Under the pieces are notes generated by a model that made no database searches, was not told the origin of the DNA, and saw only the letters and a program-made list of their open reading frames with translations. This document shows, in pieces, positions 9,163 to 17,341 of a DNA stretch of 64,000 nucleotides. The DNA is from Xanthobacteraceae bacterium (lineage in GTDB: Bacteria > Pseudomonadota > Alphaproteobacteria > Rhizobiales > Xanthobacteraceae): the NCBI GenBank assembly GCA_022841625.1, contig JALHRD010000001.1, forward strand, positions 62,001 to 126,000, written 5' to 3'. Positions within the stretch are counted from its first letter, which is position 1; every line of letters begins with the position of its first letter. Both the position numbers and the translations under genes were made by a program.

Positions 9163-10404
9163 ATGTTGTACCGTCAGGTTTCGTCGCCGCCGCACGCCCA
9201 GCGTTCCCCCGCTACCCGGGCATCTGCGCCACACGCCGCCGGTTACACCCTGGCCCACGCCGGACAGCAGGTCCGCGTTGGTCCGGTCGCCTTTTGGATC
9301 GTAACCGGCACGCTGGTGATCATGGCATCGTGGTCAGTCGTCACCGCGACCTATTTCGCCTTCCGGGACGATGTACTGACCGGCCTGATCGCGCGTCACG
9401 CAGACGTTCAATACGCCTATGAGGATCGTATCGCCGAGCTACGGGCCCAAGTCGACCGCCTGTCGAGCCGGCAATTGCTCAATCAGGAACAATACGAGCA
9501 GCGGCTCGAACAGATCATACGGCGACAATCAGCGCTCGAAAGCCGCGCCAATGCGCTGCTGACCTTGCCCGATTCAATCACCACCGGCTCAATCCGGCCG
9601 CCGAGCCGCGAGCAGACCCGCTCGGCGCCCAACCGACCGGCCAACGATAAATCCTCCGACTTGCGGCTGCCGGAACGCACCCCGGGCCGCGACATCAATA
9701 TCGCCGCGACACTTACGCGCCTGCAAAGCTCGCTCGATCGGATCGAAACGCAGCAAACCGCGTCGCTGGCGTCCATGGAACAAGCCTATGAAGCCAGGGC
9801 GCACCGCATCCGTGGGGTTTTCACCGATCTCGGGATCGATGCCACGCGCAGCAACACCAACACCGCAATCGGCGGCCCGCTAGTTGCCGCGCGCCTGCCG
9901 GCGAATGCCGGATCGTTCGAGCAGCATATTCATCGCGTCGGCATCGCCCGCGCGCAAGTCGATCGCCTGACGCGCGCGCTTGAGACCTTACCGCTGCGCA
10001 TACCGGTATTGAGCGAACCCGATATATCGTCGGGCTTCGGCATGCGGATCGATCCGTTCACCCGTGCGCCGGCAATGCACACCGGCATGGACTTTCGCGG
10101 CGACCCTGGCGATCCCGTGCGCGCCACCGCCGAAGGCCACGTCACCATGGCGGGCGCCAATGGCGGCTACGGCAATATGATCGAAATCGATCATGGCAAC
10201 GGCGTCGCTACGCGCTACGCGCATCTCTCGGACATCGGCGTAAAAATCGGCCAACGCGTGCGCGCCGGACAGATCATCGGCAAGATCGGATCGACCGGAC
10301 GCTCCACCGGCCCGCATTTGCATTACGAGACGCGCGTGGGTGGCGACGTCACCGACCCGCGCAAGTTTCTGCGCGCCAGCATGCGGCTGGGCGGCGTGCG
10401 GTAA
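9163..10404 (+). CDS. M23 family (LytM-type) metalloendopeptidase, membrane anchored
   Basis: The 413-residue protein has a cytoplasmic N-terminus, one membrane segment (around residues 43-65), a coiled coil (about 85-130), a low-complexity linker and a C-terminal M23 domain. Zinc-ligand motifs are intact: HTGMDF (H-x-x-x-D) and HLHYE near the C-terminus, with SGFGMRIDPF at the domain start. An active endopeptidase cutting peptidoglycan cross-links in the periplasm is therefore expected, unlike EnvC/NlpD-type activators that have lost these residues. It follows bcp by 129 bp, probably with its own promoter. Confidence 0.9.
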   Translation: MLYRQVSSPPHAQRSPATRASAPHAAGYTLAHAGQQVRVGPVAFWIVTGTLVIMASWSVVTATYFAFRDDVLTGLIARHADVQYAYEDRIAELRAQVDRLSSRQLLNQEQYEQRLEQIIRRQSALESRANALLTLPDSITTGSIRPPSREQTRSAPNRPANDKSSDLRLPERTPGRDINIAATLTRLQSSLDRIETQQTASLASMEQAYEARAHRIRGVFTDLGIDATRSNTNTAIGGPLVAARLPANAGSFEQHIHRVGIARAQVDRLTRALETLPLRIPVLSEPDISSGFGMRIDPFTRAPAMHTGMDFRGDPGDPVRATAEGHVTMAGANGGYGNMIEIDHGNGVATRYAHLSDIGVKIGQRVRAGQIIGKIGSTGRSTGPHLHYETRVGGDVTDPRKFLRASMRLGGVR

Positions 10405-10538
10405 CATCCTATTCCCTTCTTCTGGACACACCGAATCGGTCGGTTAAGGCGCTCGCGGTCAACAACGACATTATGATGCTGACATTGTGCTAAAGAAGGC
10501 ACCAGGATAGCGATGGTCCCATCGCACCGAGGTGCGTC

Positions 10539-11146
10539 ATGCGCCCAGCGTCTCAGAAGCATATTGCTGCGGTCAATCGCAGAACGCTGCTCAAGGGCGT
10601 GCTCAGCGCCGGCGTGGGAGCGCCGGCACGGGAACATGGCAGGTGCTCGCCCAGCAATCGCTGTTTTCGCGCTTCGATTGGCGGTCGTTTCCGCAGGCGC
10701 CGAGTGCCGACTCCGCAATCCGACGCATGGACGGCCGGGATGGCGCCAGCGCTGCGCGCGATCGAATGCTAAGCAGCCTACGCGCCGCCCAGGCGGCCAA
10801 TCCCATCGTCTTGACCGGCGACGTCCATATGGGGATGGCCTTCAATATTCCGGACGATTGGAGAGATCCAAAGTCGCGCTGCATCGGCGTCGAATTGGTG
10901 ACGACATCGATCTCCTCAGGTGGCGATGGTAGCGCGCGCTTGAACAATGCGGACACAGTCCACGCCAACAACCCACATCTTAAATTCATCGGCAGCCTGC
11001 GCGGCTATACGCGCCATGTTGTCACAGCCAAGCGCTGGCAAGCGGATTTCCGAACCGTCAACCAGGTCAGCAAGCCGGGCGCACCGGTTGCAACCCACAA
11101 ATCATTTGTTGTCGAAGCCTGCCGCCCTGGCCTCAACGATGCATGA
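10539..11146 (+). pseudogene. phoD: Internally deleted PhoD-like alkaline phosphatase
   Basis: Two pieces of a PhoD-type phosphodiesterase/alkaline phosphatase sit in different frames. The start at 10539 encodes a twin-arginine signal peptide (NRRTLLKGVLSAGVGAPA). From about 10620, one frame over, the C-terminal part follows: TWQVLAQQSLF, NPIVLTGDVHMG and VGVELVTTSISSGGDG, ending at 11146. Intact PhoD proteins are about 500 residues. Roughly 300 central residues, including most metal ligands, are missing, and the junction is out of frame. The gene cannot make an active enzyme. TGDVH still marks the last metal-binding region. Confidence 0.75.
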
Positions 11147-11178
11147 CCGGACCTACACGATGGCCGACTGCGCTTCGG

Positions 11179-11736
11179 TCAGCGCGGCGGATTCTGTTTC
11201 CCTTTGCCCTTCGCGATCCGCTCGGGCATGTATTTTTCGACCACGGCGCGGTCGAGCTGACCGACCGCGCTATCGGGCAAGCGATGCCACACTTCATCCA
11301 TGCCGAGCAGCGGAATGCCGAGATAGCCGCGTAGCGTCAAAACCTGCCCGTCCGGGCTCAACGTCATGATGGCGCTGTAGATTTTTCCGTCGCGCGGATC
11401 GAGGATGGTGCCATCTTCGTATTTGAGCCCGGCCCGCTTCATGCCCCGAACCAATGAGATACCGACAATCGGCGCATTCTTGCGGTCGTCGGTGCAGCGC
11501 ATGCAGACCGGATTCGGGTCTTCGCCCGGCTTTATGAAAATCTTGGCGATGGCGCCCTCGAATTCGTTGCCGCGATCGACAAACAAAAACCAACCGACGG
11601 GCTTCTTGTCATCGTCAAATTTTTGCCAGAGTCCAGCGACGGTCGGCTGCGGCGCCGGCTGTGCGTGCATTGGCGCCGTCGCAATGGCGGGAACGATAAA
11701 GGTTGCGAGAGCAATGGCGGCAATGTGTGCTTTCAA
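11179..11736 (-). CDS. DUF2147 family secreted protein
   Basis: The mature part has the DUF2147 pattern: GLWQKFDD at the start, [12 protein letters not shown], the [10 protein letters not shown] block, then [20 protein letters not shown]. Function of the family is unknown; members are exported beta-rich proteins. A TTG at 11736 gives a clean signal peptide ([19 protein letters not shown]), whereas the ATG at 11802 would add 22 residues encoded by atypical AT-rich codons that look like promoter sequence. I therefore prefer TTG. A CMRC pair lies in the mature domain. It faces the phoD pseudogene tail to tail. Confidence 0.8.
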   Translation of the reverse strand: MKAHIAAIALATFIVPAIATAPMHAQPAPQPTVAGLWQKFDDDKKPVGWFLFVDRGNEFEGAIAKIFIKPGEDPNPVCMRCTDDRKNAPIVGISLVRGMKRAGLKYEDGTILDPRDGKIYSAIMTLSPDGQVLTLRGYLGIPLLGMDEVWHRLPDSAVGQLDRAVVEKYMPERIAKGKGKQNPPR

Positions 11737-11899
11737 GGTCGCGATTCCATGCTTGTTTCGAACCGAAATAATGTAGTCCGTGTGCCCTATCAATATGGCC
11801 ATTTCGCGAACTATAGCCGCAACGCACGGACCGGCCAAATGCCGGCGACCACGGACATATGAAACGCGAGTCAAACGCTAAAATCACCAACCGATTCGG

Positions 11900-11925
11900 C
11901 ACCATTCGTCTTGACACCATTCGTC
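11900..11925. repeat. Direct repeat CACCATTCGTC upstream of the acyltransferase gene
   Basis: The 11-mer CACCATTCGTC occurs at 11900-11910 and 11915-11925, start to start 15 bases apart, in the divergent gap between the DUF2147 gene and the acyltransferase gene. The spacing could suit a regulator binding site, but nothing else supports that. Confidence 0.3.
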
Positions 11926-11998
11926 CAAACTCGACCATCGGCACCGGACGGCCACCGCAACCGAACGCTCCCGTGAGCTGCAATTGGACCTGATAGGC

Positions 11999-13204
11999 AT
12001 GTCGGCAACCAGCCTCGCCCTGAGCAATCTGCGCGCCATCGTCATTCTGATCGTGCTCGGGTTCCACTCCGTCACGGCCTATCTCGGCTCGCTGCCGTCC
12101 GAGCCGCATCGCTTCGATGCTGCGCCCTATGACTGGCAGGCCTTCCCGATCATCGACAGCCAACGCTGGTTCGGCTTCGACCTATTCTGCGCCTGGAACG
12201 ATGTCTGCTTGATGTCGCTGATGTTCTTTCTCTCCGGTCTTTTTGTGTGGCCGAGCCTGGTGCGAAAGCAGGGCTTTACATTTCTCACCGACCGGCTGCT
12301 GCGGCTGGGCGTGCCGATGATTCCGGCGATCCTGGTTCTGATGCCGATTGCAGTCTACCCGGTCTATCTGGTGACGGCGTCCGAACCCTCGCTCGCCGAC
12401 TACTGGCGTCAATTCCTGGCGCTGCCATTCTGGCCGTGCGGGCCGCAATGGTTCCTGTGGCAACTTCTGATCCTCAACATTGTCGCCGTTGCGCTCTTTA
12501 AGCTCTACCCGCATTGGGGCGACAGGCTCGGCGCGCTCGCGGCATCGAGCCGTACCGATCCGCGCCGCTTCCTGACCATTCTGCTGCTGGCCTCCGCTGT
12601 CGCCTATGTTCCCTTGGCGCTGATCTATTCGCCCTGGGCATGGTTCCAATTTAGCGCCTTCGGATTTCAATGGAGCCGTCCGCTGCACTATACGGTCTAT
12701 TTCCTCGCTGGGGCGGCGGTCGGCGCCCATGGCCTTGATCGCGGATTGCTGGCGAGCGATGGCGCACTGGTGCGGCGCTGGCCGATCGCACTCGCCGCCG
12801 CCATTGGCGGCCTCGCGCTCTGGATGACGCCGACCGCGATCATCATGGAAAGCGGCAATGCCGGGCCTTTATGGCTGCAAGTCGCAGCCAGTCTCGGCTT
12901 TGTTATATGCTGCGCCAGCGGCTGCATGGCCGTCATGGCGGCAAGTATTCGCTTTGCCGTCAACCGCCGGGCGTGGCTCGACAGCCTGTCGACCCATGCC
13001 TATGGCCTGTACCTCGTGCATTACCCATTTGTGGTGTGGATGCAATATGCGCTATTGAACGCCCCGTTGCCGGCCCTTGCCAAGGCTGCGATTGTATTTG
13101 CCGTCACGCTGGCGTTGAGTTGGAGCATGGTCGCGGCATTGAGCAATGTACCGTTCGGCGCCCGATTGGTCGGCGGCGAACCTCGCAAGCGCGCCAAGGC
13201 ATAG
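11999..13204 (+). CDS. Acyltransferase 3 family membrane protein
   Basis: About 401 residues with roughly ten membrane segments. The family signature is the N-terminal helix with LRAIVILIVLGFHSVTAYL, containing the conserved His, and a PQWFLWQLLILN region. These enzymes transfer acyl (acetyl, succinyl) groups to sugars, glycans or lipids at the inner membrane. The substrate cannot be read from the sequence. ATG 11999 is preferred over an upstream TTG at 11984. The gene stops 19 bases before the DevC-like permease, so it is probably in one operon with the exporter and may modify its cargo. That functional coupling is inference. Confidence 0.88.
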   Translation: MSATSLALSNLRAIVILIVLGFHSVTAYLGSLPSEPHRFDAAPYDWQAFPIIDSQRWFGFDLFCAWNDVCLMSLMFFLSGLFVWPSLVRKQGFTFLTDRLLRLGVPMIPAILVLMPIAVYPVYLVTASEPSLADYWRQFLALPFWPCGPQWFLWQLLILNIVAVALFKLYPHWGDRLGALAASSRTDPRRFLTILLLASAVAYVPLALIYSPWAWFQFSAFGFQWSRPLHYTVYFLAGAAVGAHGLDRGLLASDGALVRRWPIALAAAIGGLALWMTPTAIIMESGNAGPLWLQVAASLGFVICCASGCMAVMAASIRFAVNRRAWLDSLSTHAYGLYLVHYPFVVWMQYALLNAPLPALAKAAIVFAVTLALSWSMVAALSNVPFGARLVGGEPRKRAKA

Positions 13205-13223
13205 TAGATCGTCGAACCGCATC

Positions 13224-14357
13224 ATGTCGCTGGCACCCAAATTGGCATTCCGCAATTTGTTTCACGATCGGCTGCGATTGATCGCAACCGTCATCGGCAT
13301 TGTTTTCTCGATTGTGCTGGTGACCATCCAGATGGGCCTCTATGTGAGCTTCGAGCGGATGGTCACGGTCATGATCGATCACGCCGACGCCGATCTGTGG
13401 ATCGTGCCACGCGGGACGAAATGTTTCGAAGACCCCTCATTGCTCGACGAGCGCGAGCGATTTCGCGCACTGTCGGTCGCTGGCGTCGCGTCGGCCGCGC
13501 CGCTGGTGATCGGCTTTGCCCAATGGCGCACCCCCACCGGCGGCAACACGCCGATTTTCATGATCGGCTCCGATCCGCGCGACGCCAAGCTTCGTCCCTG
13601 GAACCTGATCGAAGGCAGCGCCGACGCGTTGGCGATTCCCGGCGCGGTGGCGATCGACCGCTCCTATTTCGACCGCCTCGAAACCACCCGGCTCGGTGAC
13701 TACGCCGAGATTGGCGACCAGAAGGTGCAGGTCCTGGCGATCAGCAACGGCATCCGATCCTTCACCACGACGCCTTATGTGTTTGCCGCCATCGATCGCG
13801 CCCGCGCCTATACCGGCACCGCCGCCAACAAAGCCTCGTATTTTCTGGTGCGCGTGACCCCGGGCGCCAATGTGATCGATGTCCGCAATCGCCTGCGCGC
13901 GCAGCTCAGCGATGTCGAAGTCCTCACCACCGGCGAATTCCGCGACCGCAGCGCCAATTTCTGGCTGTTCGGCACCGGCGCGGGCGCAGCCTTGTTTGCC
14001 GGCGCACTGCTCGGCCTGATCGTCGGCACGGTCATTGTCGCGCAAACGCTTTATTCGAGCACCAAAGACCATCTCAACGAATTCGCAACGCTGCGCGCCA
14101 TCGGCTCCGCCGGCACCTACATCCATCAAGTCATCATCTATCAGGCGCTACTGAGCGCGGTGATCGGCTTTACCATCGCGGCAGTCATCGGCTGGATCGT
14201 GGTCGTGGCGACCGCCGACACTGCGCTGCCGGTCGTGATCACGCCGCTGATGACGGTTATGCTGCTGCTGCTCACGGTGACGATGTGCGTTCTGTCAGCC
14301 GTCGCCGCGATTTTGAAAGTGATGCGAATCGATCCCGCGATGGTGTTCACGCGATGA
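13224..14357 (+). CDS. DevC-like ABC transporter permease (FtsX family)
   Basis: 377 residues with an N-terminal membrane helix (about 20-42), a large periplasmic domain and three C-terminal helices, the MacB/FtsX fold. The start MSLAPKLAFRNLFHDRLR and the DADLWIVPRGT segment are typical of the DevC branch, whose founding member exports heterocyst glycolipids. The stop codon overlaps the start of the ATPase gene (ATGA at 14354-14357), so the two are translationally coupled. The start at 13224 is the only one placing the first helix correctly. Confidence 0.88.
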   Translation: MSLAPKLAFRNLFHDRLRLIATVIGIVFSIVLVTIQMGLYVSFERMVTVMIDHADADLWIVPRGTKCFEDPSLLDERERFRALSVAGVASAAPLVIGFAQWRTPTGGNTPIFMIGSDPRDAKLRPWNLIEGSADALAIPGAVAIDRSYFDRLETTRLGDYAEIGDQKVQVLAISNGIRSFTTTPYVFAAIDRARAYTGTAANKASYFLVRVTPGANVIDVRNRLRAQLSDVEVLTTGEFRDRSANFWLFGTGAGAALFAGALLGLIVGTVIVAQTLYSSTKDHLNEFATLRAIGSAGTYIHQVIIYQALLSAVIGFTIAAVIGWIVVVATADTALPVVITPLMTVMLLLLTVTMCVLSAVAAILKVMRIDPAMVFTR

Positions 14358-15088
14358 CCGTGGCGCCGGCGATCGAAGCCATCGATATCGTCAAGTTTCT
14401 GGGCGATGGCGCCGGCCGGGTGCAGGCGCTCAAGGGCGTGGGGCTTGCGGTCAGCGGCGGCGAGATGACGCTCTTGATGGGACCCTCCGGCAGCGGCAAG
14501 ACCACGCTGCTGTCGATCCTTGGATGCATGCTGACCCCGACCAGCGGCACGGTCCTGCTCGGCGGCCAAACCATTACCGGCGCCAATCCCGAACAGCTCG
14601 CCAAAATTCGCCGGGAAAATATCGGTTTCGTTTTTCAGTCCTATCACCTGTTCCCGACGCTTACCGCGCTCGACAATGTCCGCCTTGCGCTGGACGTGCG
14701 CGGCGATAATTCGGCGCGTGCGCAACAAAAATCCAAGGAGGCGCTGGCCCGGGTTGGATTGGCGCTCAAAATGAAATCTTATCCGCGTGAACTCAGCGGC
14801 GGCGAACAACAGCGCGTGGCGATCGCGCGCGCCATCGTTGGCAGCGCCTCGATCATCCTCGCCGACGAACCGACCGCCGCCTTGGACAGCGAGAACGGCC
14901 ACGCCATCATGGTGCTCTTGGCCGAGATCGCCAAAGACCGCGAGCGCGGCGTGCTGGTCGTTACGCACGATCCCCGCATCGTGCCGTTCGCCAACCGGAT
15001 CGTTCGTATCGAAGATGGCAAGATCGTTGGCGAAGAGCGCGCCGAAACCAAGGCCAACTCAAAACGAGGTCGCAGCAGAGCCTTATGA
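14354..15088 (+). CDS. DevA-like ABC transporter ATP-binding protein
   Basis: 244-residue nucleotide-binding subunit pairing with the permease just upstream. Walker A GPSGSGKT is at residues 43-50, the Q-loop is in FVFQSYHLFPTL, the signature LSGGEQQR is followed by the Walker B strand IILADEPTAALD, and the switch His is in VVTHDPR. It belongs to the MacB/LolD-like class. It overlaps its neighbours by four bases on both sides (ATGA at each junction), showing a tight devCAB-type operon. Confidence 0.93.
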   Translation: MTVAPAIEAIDIVKFLGDGAGRVQALKGVGLAVSGGEMTLLMGPSGSGKTTLLSILGCMLTPTSGTVLLGGQTITGANPEQLAKIRRENIGFVFQSYHLFPTLTALDNVRLALDVRGDNSARAQQKSKEALARVGLALKMKSYPRELSGGEQQRVAIARAIVGSASIILADEPTAALDSENGHAIMVLLAEIAKDRERGVLVVTHDPRIVPFANRIVRIEDGKIVGEERAETKANSKRGRSRAL

Positions 15089-16107
15089 CACCATTGCAAC
15101 GCTATCGCCTTGTCGTCACCGCGGCCGGTCTGCTGGCCGCAACACTCGCCGCGCTTGCGCCTGCGAGCCAGGCGCAGTCCCCCGACCGGCAGAAGTGGTT
15201 GGCCGTCGCCCCCGGCCGCGTCGAACCATGGTCCGGTGAAATCCGGATCGGTTCGCCCGCCGTCGGACGCGTCGGCGAAATTCTGGTGAAGGTCAATGAC
15301 AGCGTGTTTGCCGGCGAAGCGCTGCTACGCCTGGAGGACGATGAGGTGCGCAATCGGCACGCCAAAGCCGAGCTGCAATACAACCTTCGCAAACGCGCAC
15401 GCTCCAAGGCTGAGGCCAAGACGTCGGAGCGGCGCAGGCACGAAGACGCCGCCCATGATGCGGAACGCGCCGTGATCGTGGCCCGCGCGGCGCTCGACCG
15501 GGCGGCCGCGGCGAAGCGGACCGGCGGCGGCACCGAAACCGGCTTCGAGCAAGCCCGCAAGCGGCTCGCCAACGCGCGCGAGCAAATAGAGCTTCGACGC
15601 AACGAACTTGCAACATTCGAAGCCGACGCGACCGCGACCGTACCGAGCGAGCTTGAAGGCCAGCTGGCTTTGGCACGGCTTGAATTGCGCGGCGCCGAAG
15701 CCGCGCTCGACAACCTGAATATTCGCGCGCCGATGGCCGGGACGATTTTGCAAATCAATATCCGAGCTGGTGAACTCGCCACGCCATCCGCAGCGCTGCC
15801 GCTTATCGTGTTCGGCGACATTTCGAAATTGCGCGTGCGCGCCGAAATCGACGAACGCGACTATGGCGAGATCAAAATCGGGCATCGTGTCATGGTGCGC
15901 TCATCGGCATTTCGCGGCCGCGACATCGCCGGCACAGTATCGGCGGTCGCTCCGATCATCGAGCCCGGACGCATCGGCGCGCGCGGCCAGCGCAATCTCA
16001 CCGACGTCAATGTCGCAGAGGTGCTGATCGATCTCGCCGAGCCCGGCCCGCTGGCGGTCGGAATGAAGGTCGACGTCTATTTCAGCCGCGACGGCGTCGC
16101 GAAATAG
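15085..16107 (+). CDS. DevB-like HlyD family membrane fusion protein
   Basis: 340 residues: a signal sequence or anchor (about 8-30), a lipoyl-like half (APGRVEPWSGEIRIGSPAVG), a long alpha-helical hairpin (about 90-205) rich in Ala, Arg and Glu, the returning lipoyl half IRAPMAGTILQI and a beta-barrel region. This is the periplasmic adaptor that links the ABC pair to an outer-membrane TolC-type channel. No tolC homologue is in the window, so the channel must be encoded elsewhere. It is convergent with prfB, the two stop codons being adjacent. Confidence 0.9.
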   Translation: MTPLQRYRLVVTAAGLLAATLAALAPASQAQSPDRQKWLAVAPGRVEPWSGEIRIGSPAVGRVGEILVKVNDSVFAGEALLRLEDDEVRNRHAKAELQYNLRKRARSKAEAKTSERRRHEDAAHDAERAVIVARAALDRAAAAKRTGGGTETGFEQARKRLANAREQIELRRNELATFEADATATVPSELEGQLALARLELRGAEAALDNLNIRAPMAGTILQINIRAGELATPSAALPLIVFGDISKLRVRAEIDERDYGEIKIGHRVMVRSSAFRGRDIAGTVSAVAPIIEPGRIGARGQRNLTDVNVAEVLIDLAEPGPLAVGMKVDVYFSRDGVAK

Positions 16108-17239
16108 CTACTCGACATCCTCGACCATTTCCGGCCCGGTGCCAAACGCCTTTTGCGCCAAGGCGGCCTCCATGAACGGATCGAGATCGCCGTCCAGCAC
16201 GCCGCCGGTGTCGGAGGTCTGCACGCCGGTGCGCAGGTCTTTCACCATCTGATAGGGCTGCAACACATAGCTGCGGATCTGGTGGCCCCAAGCGATGTCG
16301 GTCTTGGCCGCCTGCTCGGCGGCGGCCTGCGCTTCGCGCTTCTTCAGCTCGCGCTCATAGAGCCGCGCCCGCAATATCTGCCAGGCCTGCGCGCGGTTGC
16401 GATGCTGCGAACGGTCAGTCTGGCAATAGACCACGATATTGGTGGGAATATGCGTCAGCCGGATTGCGGATTCGGTCTTGTTGACATGCTGGCCGCCCGC
16501 GCCGCTGGCGCGTAGCGTATCGGTGCGCACGTCGGCTTCCTTGATGTCCACGTTAATGCGGTCGTCGATCACCGGATAGACATCGACGCTGGCGAACGAG
16601 GTGTGGCGTCGCGCATTGGAATCGAACGGCGAGATGCGCACCAGCCGATGCACGCCATGCTCGGTCTTGAGCCAGCCATAGGCGTTGCGGCCCTTGACTT
16701 GAATGGTCGCCGACTTGATGCCAGCCTCTTCGCCGGACGTTTCCTCCATGAATTCGACCTTGTAGCCGTGTTGCTCGGCCCAGCGCGTATACATGCGCAG
16801 CAGCATGCTGGCCCAGTCCTGGCTCTCGGTGCCACCGGCGCCGGCATGGACTTCGAGATAGCTGTCATTGCTATCGGCCTCGCCCGAAAGCAGCGCTTCA
16901 AGTTCGCGCCGGGCGACCTCGATCTTCAGCTTTTTGAGCGCCACTTCGGCATCACCGATCACCGCCTGATCCTTCTCGGCTTCGCCGAGATCGATCAGCA
17001 TGAGCTGATCGTCGAGTTCCTGCTCGATCCGACCGATGGCGGTGAGCTGGTCCTCAAGCGCCGTGCGCTCCTGCATGGCGCGTTGCGCGCGCTGCGGATC
17101 GTTCCAGAAATTCGGATCTTCAGCCTGCCGGTTCAGCTCCGCCAGGCGGCGGCGCGCCTCGTCGAAGTCAAAGATGCCTCCTCAGCAGCCCGACTGACCG
17201 CTTGATCTCTTCGACAATGCCTTGGGTTTCGGCGCGCAT
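16108..17239 (-). CDS. prfB: Peptide chain release factor 2, with programmed +1 frameshift
   Basis: RF2 releases finished peptides at UGA and UAA. The gene is in two frames. Codons 1-23 run from the ATG at 17239 and meet an in-frame TGA at 17170-17168. Shifting +1 there continues as [12 protein letters not shown] to the stop at 16108, giving about 376 residues. The catalytic GGQ is in [15 protein letters not shown]. Without the shift only a 23-residue peptide is made, so low RF2 raises its own synthesis. The gene follows mrcA on the same strand with about 100 bp between them. Confidence 0.97.
17168..17182 (-). promoter_or_regulatory. RF2 programmed frameshift site
   Basis: On the minus strand the sequence reads AGGAGGCATCTTTGAC: an internal Shine-Dalgarno AGGAGG (17182-17177), three bases, the slippery CTT (17173-17171) and TGA (17170-17168) followed by C. 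E. coli has the same arrangement (AGGGGGTATCTTTGAC). The TGA-C context is a slow terminator, which favours slippage of the peptidyl-tRNA by one base. Confidence 0.95.
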
Positions 17240-17341
17240 GGCGAAAGCCTCTGTGATTCGATATCGGGATGTAACGACCGGCGGACGCCAATGCAACCGC
17301 GGCGCGCCGGCCATAGCGGAACCGGCGAGGCGGCCGATCGA

